DNA of 64,000 bases, from the NCBI GenBank assembly GCA_047528275.1, contig CP180023.1:868001-932000 (forward strand), read 5' to 3'. A program made the translations under genes and the position numbers. This document shows positions 58,460 through 64,000 of this stretch, piece after piece. A model generated the notes under the pieces. The model was not told the origin of the DNA, ran no database searches, and saw only the letters and a program-made list of their open reading frames with translations. Source of the stretch: G039954875 sp047528275. Lineage in GTDB: Bacteria > Bacteroidota > Bacteroidia > Flavobacteriales > Blattabacteriaceae. Within the stretch, counting starts at the first letter, position 1, and the number at the start of each line of letters is the position of its first letter.

Positions 58460-61300
58460 TAATAATAGAAAGATTTGAATTAAGTTCTATTCTATTCTAG
58501 GCCAAATATTGTCTTTATAATTGACATCTGTTAAGCAACAGTTCGCATTGAGAATGATATTTTTGATCTTTTTTGCAAGTGTGAGATATTGAATGAATAA
58601 GTCTCCTGTTTCCAGATCTAGTCAGGTAGAGTAGACCGTTTGATCTTGGGCGTTTCATTGGATTTTTCCCTACACATCATTTTTAAAAGGATGTAACTTT
58701 AGAATACCATTGAACCATTGATAAGATGATGCCATCTGGGTTGTTTATGCCTGCTCTTCGGATGAAGTCTAGGATTTAGTTTCCTATACCATATCAAAGG
58801 TGCTCGAACTATTTAGGAGGATAGGCTGAGCGAGTTGTACCTCTAAGATAGTCCCTTAGATCTCATGTTTAACTAGAAAACCATTTTTTTAGGGAAAGTA
58901 TTTTTTACCAGTCGTATTCTTGGGTTTTGAGTAGGGAAATTTTACTCTTTCAGATCGATTTTTTCTGTGTGTTTTTGCTAAGTCTTGTATCTTTTAATTC
59001 ATCATACTACCTGATTGGGAGGTATTCCAATAGAGATAGATGTAAAAACGAGTCAAAGTGTCCGGTGAATTATTATAATAAATGATTTATTGATATTCTT
59101 TGTATCGATGATTTTTACATCTACATCAATGTACATCTGATAGGATGTGTGTTATTGATAGTATGTATTAGCTTGTTTGTGAAGAAGATATGGAAAGAGT
59201 AATAGAAGGATAAAAAATGATTTTTTTTAATGATTTCCAGCATAAGGAATAAATCATGAGGGACCAATACTCTGATATGAATGGAAAAATAGGTGGAGTT
59301 CTTATAGTCTAGAACCTTTTCGATGTTTTGTATTTTGAGGTAGTCTTGTTTTCTCCAGAAGAGGTAATGAGGAGTGGGGTACTTAATTAGCTAGGTTATT
59401 TTTAATATTTTTTTTTGTTTTTATAATTTTTTTTCTCACAATGACTATTGATTTTTTTCGTATGACATGATAGTCTTTGACCAAGCTATCTCAAAGGATT
59501 ATTTGAGGATATTTTGGATTTTAGGATATCCCTACTAGATCTCAATAAACCGATTGTAAACGGCTACGAAGTCCAAGGGCTCTTTTCTCTGATAGATTGA
59601 ATTCAAATCGGAATTTTTATCGAGTTGATTGGCTATCCATAGGTACTCGTGTATGAATGGCCATTATCATAGGTGAGAAATATTATGGTCCCGAGTAATG
59701 GTGTTTGGGGTCGATATCCGCACCTCTTTTTTTATCTTTTAGATATTTTATTAGATATAATATGAGATTGCCCGATCCTGAGATCCCCGTCTACGAGAGG
59801 TATACTATATTCCAAATTGTGTCTGTGGGTATTTACTTGGAAATTGGGTAAATATACTATTCTGGAGTGTCTGCATTGGATGGAGCTGGTCGGTCTTGTA
59901 TAATCATCGGATTGTAGGTCAATGAAATACCGAGTCCTAAGGTTTTATCTGGTAGATGATTTTTTGGATAGTTTTGATAATAAGAAAATTTTGGAAAAGT
60001 ATCCTAGTATTTAGGAATAGTACGTCCTACGTTATGAAATATAAAATCGTAGTTAATGTCTGAGTTTCTTATCCAAGAAAGCCGAGTCAACTGATTTTTG
60101 AAGAATTCTTATCTTTTTGAGTCAAGTTGAGTAAAGGACTTATTTTTATTAATCATTGATTTTTAATATTGTACTATTTAGTTTGATGAATAGTCTTACA
60201 GAGAGATATGGGATAAGTTAGATTGTTCTCCGGATTTGATATCGTTATACAGCATTTATTTTATGGATTCTTGATCATCTTTTTATAGAAAAGTTTTGAG
60301 TATGGGTACCTTATTCTGCTATATTGTGCGAGTATTTTAAATTAAAGTTTTTAGTTCTTTTATGAAATCTATTGAAATATGAGATTTCATAAATATCTAG
60401 GATTTAGTCATAGAGTCTCTATCCGATGGTTTGCATGGCTGTTTTGACCTTTTGAAGCGAATTTTTTAACTAGTTTATTAATGAATTCAGATTTAAAATT
60501 TTGATCATATTGATTGTTGTGAAGTATAGCGTAGATTCCATTCCTTTTTTTCTTGTTCCGGTGTTTCATGGTCTATCAGTTAACTTTGAATTTTTTAAGC
60601 AAAAGCTTTATTTATTTTAAGTTGAAGCGTTCGGACTCTTTCTCCAATTACGACAGGTAATTATTAATACCATAGATGTATAAATCGTTTATAATTAGAT
60701 TATTAAATATTATTCTTCCTTATTTATTGATAAACTCTTTCTGTTCTTTGGTAGTATATTCTCGTGCTGATAGAAGAGCTGATGCGATACTTCGGATGGG
60801 CCATTTAACCAGGATCGTAAAAGGATTTTTGGTATTCTGCCCTAACCCAAGGATCCTGCTAGCAACAATGGGGCGGCTTGTCGGTGCTTCTTTTCGTTAT
60901 ATTCTTTTTCTTTCATGATTGTGAGAATTATTTCTTCCGAAATTTCTTGAGAGTAATCAAGATGTCTGATGGAAGAGTATCCTTGCGCAATAATATCGGA
61001 TTTTTTCTTTTTAGGAGTATCATCTTGAATGGGTAATTTTTATGATAATTTGTCTTTTTCAATTTTTTTCGCATCTAAGAATATGCTATTTTTTAAATAA
61101 TCTGGATTTAAAATCCTGAAATGTTTTTTAAAAAACAACTTATGAAACTTTTCTCAAATGTAGGCTTTGTTTTCACCGAGAAGATCGATCTACTGATGCC
61201 TTTTTGGATGTAGTGTAATATCATGCATAGCAATTCTTTTTTTAACTACTGGAGTAAAATGTATAAAAATATTAAGTTTTTTTTTAAAAAAATCCCATAT
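58460..61300 (-). other. Decayed region with unidentified minus-strand gene remnants
   Basis: At least three separate remnants. About 58640-58490: LETGDLFIQYLTLAKKIKNI. About 60060-59430: NYDFIFHNVGRTIPKY, KTLGLGISLTYNPMIIQDRP and FTQFPSKYPQTQFGI, which looks like a secreted or outer membrane protein. About 61250-60900: RIAMHDITLHPKRHQ, KLFFKKHFRILNPDYLKNSI, SDIIAQGYSSIRHLDYSQEI, basic and soluble-like. I could not assign families to any of them. Confidence 0.35.
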
Positions 61301-61345
61301 AAATTTAGCTTATTTATTACAAATAATATGAGTATAGCTCTAAGG

Positions 61346-61353
61346 TAGATTTG
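61346..61353 (+). promoter_or_regulatory. Candidate -7 element of polA
   Basis: TAGATTTG matches TAnnTTTG, 41 bases before the polA start. No TTG at the expected distance. A T/A palindrome lies 50-70 bases upstream and could close the previous transcript. Confidence 0.4.
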
Positions 61354-61394
61354 TTAATTTTTTATCAAATCTCTATCTTTACCAAAACGATGCG

Positions 61395-64000
61395 ATGGAT
61401 TCCTCTCAAGAGAAGCGACTCTTCCTACTCGATGCCTATGCCTTGATTTTTCGCGGCTATTATGCCTTTATCAAAAATCCACGAATCAATTCTAAAGGTT
61501 TAAACACCTCAGCTATTATGAGTTTTACCAATTCCTTGCTTGATATTTTGCATCGTGAGAAGCCCACTCATATAGCTGTAGTCTTCGATGTAGGGGGGGG
61601 GAACCTGCGTAGTCAGGAATACCCCAATTACAAAGCACATCGTGAGGAGACTCCCGAAGCGATCCGAGTAGCTGTACCTTATATCCAAGAGATATTAAAT
61701 GCCTTCCGTATCCCAGTACTCTATGCCGAGGGCTATGAAGCTGATGATGTTATCGGTACTTTAGCTCAAAAAGCTGAACGTCATGGATATACAACTTATA
61801 TGGTCACTCCAGATAAGGACTTTGCTCAGCTTGTCACTGAAAATATCAAAATATACAAGCCCTCTACCAGGGCCAATGAGATTGAGATTTTAGGTATTGA
61901 GGAGGTGTGTGAAAGATACGGTGTACAAGAGCCCCGACAAGTGATTGATCTACTAAGTATGATGGGCGATGCGGTAGATAACATTCCAGGATTGCCTGGG
62001 GTGGGAGAGAAGACGGCTAAAAAATTCATACAAGAGTATGGTAGCCTCGAAAACCTCTTAGCCCATATCCATGAACTCAGTGGTAAGATGAAGGAGCGTA
62101 TTGAAGCCAATAGAGATTTGGGAGTGCTCTCCAAAAAATTAGCCACCATCATCACCGATGCACCTGTTGTTTGGGAGGAGGAAAAGCTTTTAATGGAAGC
62201 CCCGGATCTCAGTAAAATCCAAAAGCTCTTTCAAGAGCTGGAATTTATAAGACTATTAGAAAATGTCTACCGGCTCCCCCCCACCTATGGTGGGCAGGTG
62301 GAAATGGTTGGTATAAAGTATCCTGCCACGAAACAGAAACAACGGCTTGGTAGTCAATCCAGTCTTTTTGATACTTTCCCTGTCAATAGGGGCTTATCGA
62401 GAGCTCCAACGACCTATGCTAGCATTGAGGACACTGATCATCTATACCAGCTTATTGATACGCCTAAGGCGCGCCAACTCTTGCTCGAGAAATTGCTTGA
62501 GCAGAAGATCGTTTGTTTTGATACGGAGACCACCGGTCTCATTTCTCTTAAAGCTGAGCTTGTCGGTTTGGCTTTCAGCTGGCAAAATGGCAAGGGTTAT
62601 TATGTCAGTTTCCCAGAAAATTTTCAAGAAACTCAGAAAATTTTAGAGATTTTCAAACCCTTTTTTGAGCATCCAGATATTATGAAAATAGGCCACAATC
62701 TCAAGTACGACATCAAGGTATTATATAAATATAACCTTAGCGTCGATGGACCTTTGTACGATACAATGATTGCCCATTACTTATTGCGTCCCGATGCACG
62801 TCACAACATGGATGTACTCTCAGTAAATTTCTTGCAATATAAGCCAATTCCTATCGAAGCACTTATCGGTAAAAAGGGAAAAGGTCAACTCAGCATGCGT
62901 AACGTAGATCTAAATTCTCAGATAGAATATGCGGTGGAAGATGCCGATATCACTCTGCAACTCAAGCGAGTGTTTGACCCACTTTTAATTCAATATAATG
63001 CCGAAAAATTATTTCGTGAGGTAGAGATTCCACTGATGCCTGTATTAGCTGCTATGGAGATCGAGGGGATCCACTTAGATATGGGTGCACTTGAAATACT
63101 TTCTAAGCAATTCGAAGGGGATTTAGCTCTACTAGAGGAGAAGATTTATAAAATGTCGGGAGAGGTTTTCAATCTCAATTCGCCCAAGCAGCTCGGAGAG
63201 GTCCTCTTCGAAAAACTCAAGATCATCGAGACAGCTAAAAAGACCAAGACTGGTCAGTACGCTACCTCAGAAGATATTCTTATCAAACTTTCACATCAGC
63301 ACCAGATTGTACAAGATATCCTTGAGTATCGTCAACTCCAGAAACTCAAATCTACCTATGTTGATGCCTTGCCTAAGCAAATGGATCGGCATAGCGGTCG
63401 TGTCCACACGATCTTTAGCCAGACGATCACTGCTACTGGGCGCTTGACCTCGACCGATCCCAATCTGCAAAACATCCCTATACGCAGCCAACGTGGTCGG
63501 GAGGTACGTAAGGCTTTCATCGCTCGAGATGGAGATTATGTAGTGCTTTCAGCCGACTATTCTCAGATCGAACTGCGTTTGATTGCTGAATTAAGCGAAG
63601 ATCCGATGATGACGACCTCTTTCATGCGTGGTGAGGATATTCATGATGCTACAGCTTCTAAAATTTTTGGCATCTCTCTAGAGGCAATCACTCGTGAGCA
63701 GCGCGATCAGGCCAAGACGGTGAATTTTGGTATCATCTATGGTGTATCGGCCTTCGGTCTAAGTGAACAGACGAGTCTTTCTCGTGCAGAAGCTAAGAAA
63801 CTTATTGATACCTACTATGCCACCTATCCGGTTTTAAAGGAATACATCGCTCGACAGATCGATTTTGCTCATCAACATGGCTTTGTTGAGACGATCTTGG
63901 GTCGACGGCGTTATCTTCCTGATATCCACTCAAACAATGCTGTGGTACGCGCCCATGCTGAGCGTAATGCTGTCAATGCACCGATTCAAGGCAGTGCTGC
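61395..64000 (+). CDS. polA: DNA polymerase I (3' end outside the window)
   Basis: Open frame of 868 codons to the window edge; the full protein is probably about 930-950 residues. 5'-3' exonuclease domain with LFLLDAYALIFRGYYAF, VTPDKDFAQLV and GDAVDNIPGLPGVGEKTA (about 1-300). 3'-5' exonuclease domain with FDTETTGL (about 374) and DTMIAHYLLRP, so proofreading residues DxE are kept. Polymerase domain with GRLTSTDPNLQNIPIR, motif A DYSQIELRLIAELS (about 720) and motif B RDQAKTVNFGIIYGVS; motif C (HDE) lies beyond the edge. The start ATG at 61395 matches the family. A run of nine G (61593-61601) lies in frame inside the 5'-nuclease domain. Confidence 0.96.
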   Translation, partial: MDSSQEKRLFLLDAYALIFRGYYAFIKNPRINSKGLNTSAIMSFTNSLLDILHREKPTHIAVVFDVGGGNLRSQEYPNYKAHREETPEAIRVAVPYIQEILNAFRIPVLYAEGYEADDVIGTLAQKAERHGYTTYMVTPDKDFAQLVTENIKIYKPSTRANEIEILGIEEVCERYGVQEPRQVIDLLSMMGDAVDNIPGLPGVGEKTAKKFIQEYGSLENLLAHIHELSGKMKERIEANRDLGVLSKKLATIITDAPVVWEEEKLLMEAPDLSKIQKLFQELEFIRLLENVYRLPPTYGGQVEMVGIKYPATKQKQRLGSQSSLFDTFPVNRGLSRAPTTYASIEDTDHLYQLIDTPKARQLLLEKLLEQKIVCFDTETTGLISLKAELVGLAFSWQNGKGYYVSFPENFQETQKILEIFKPFFEHPDIMKIGHNLKYDIKVLYKYNLSVDGPLYDTMIAHYLLRPDARHNMDVLSVNFLQYKPIPIEALIGKKGKGQLSMRNVDLNSQIEYAVEDADITLQLKRVFDPLLIQYNAEKLFREVEIPLMPVLAAMEIEGIHLDMGALEILSKQFEGDLALLEEKIYKMSGEVFNLNSPKQLGEVLFEKLKIIETAKKTKTGQYATSEDILIKLSHQHQIVQDILEYRQLQKLKSTYVDALPKQMDRHSGRVHTIFSQTITATGRLTSTDPNLQNIPIRSQRGREVRKAFIARDGDYVVLSADYSQIELRLIAELSEDPMMTTSFMRGEDIHDATASKIFGISLEAITREQRDQAKTVNFGIIYGVSAFGLSEQTSLSRAEAKKLIDTYYATYPVLKEYIARQIDFAHQHGFVETILGRRRYLPDIHSNNAVVRAHAERNAVNAPIQGSA

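Noticed and set aside
1..64000. Stops and frameshifts caused by sequencing errors
   Set aside because: Seventeen genes totalling about 20 kb, some up to 2.5 kb and with G runs, are fully open, while neighbouring genes carry many changes including substitutions of conserved residues. Errors would not be so selective.
1..64000. CRISPR arrays, insertion sequences, prophage or rRNA genes
   Set aside because: I saw no regularly spaced repeats, no transposase motifs with terminal repeats, no phage structural genes and no rRNA-like sequence on either strand.

Overview
This window looks like part of the chromosome of a host-restricted member of the Bacteroidota in mid-stage genome decay. Evidence for the phylum: promoters with the TAnnTTTG -7 element (one has TTG exactly 20 nt upstream in front of a tRNA gene), almost no Shine-Dalgarno sequences, a fused aspartokinase-homoserine dehydrogenase in a thrA-thrB-thrC operon, a glycoside hydrolase 3/beta-lactamase fusion remnant, a TonB receptor with lipoprotein beta-propellers, and a grasp-with-spasm peptide locus. 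Only about 20 kb of 64 kb (roughly one third) is intact coding sequence. Most of the rest is recognisable dead genes broken by many stops and frameshifts, so the intact genes show what selection still keeps.

Layout. 1-12,130: wreckage only: an OmpA-like fragment, a drug-efflux MFS stub, a four-gene ABC-2 drug exporter operon (two ATPases, two permeases, minus strand), a XylE-like sugar porter, an aldehyde dehydrogenase with its usual DUF779 neighbour, and a short-chain dehydrogenase. 12,156-13,502: intact rmuC. 13,951-14,094: remnant of a small double-glycine leader peptide gene. 14,149-18,891: intact thrC, thrB, thrA (minus). 19,130-21,586: an unknown remnant and a dead ClC chloride channel. 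21,588-23,345: aspS with promoter. 23,601-25,548: dead glyA and a DUF4230-like remnant. 26,163-28,619: truncated yceD, then intact rpmF, accB, accC. 28,640-31,560: dead DUF3109, SLC13-type transporter and DUF2490-like genes. 31,602-32,867: gltA. 33,024-38,118: dead lipoprotein(s) and the dead GH3/beta-lactamase fusion. 38,121-42,947: lon, kdnB, lysA. 43,218: tRNA-Ser(UGA). 43,732-48,711: a decayed RiPP locus of the grasp-with-spasm type, with three precursor copies, ATP-grasp and SPASM maturases, a C39-peptidase ABC exporter and an HlyD adaptor. 48,883-49,778: greA and a HIT protein. 49,733-57,115: a dead histidine kinase, four tandem dead YncE/DUF5074 beta-propeller lipoproteins and a dead TonB receptor, which together resemble a BtuB/BtuG-style uptake locus. 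57,674-58,441: coaX. 58,460-61,300: unidentified wreckage. 61,395-64,000: polA, running off the window.

What survives is information processing (polA, greA, aspS, rpmF, tRNA-Ser), protein quality control (lon), acetyl-CoA carboxylase, citrate synthase, CoA synthesis, and synthesis of threonine and lysine/diaminopimelate. What is lost is surface uptake, efflux, signalling, sugar use and peptide-antibiotic production. This fits a nutritional or otherwise protected endosymbiont; I cannot name a genus. The most interesting items are the decayed grasp-with-spasm locus with its repeated precursor unit, the separate GG-leader peptide fossil, and hairpins in the 5' untranslated regions of four intact genes.
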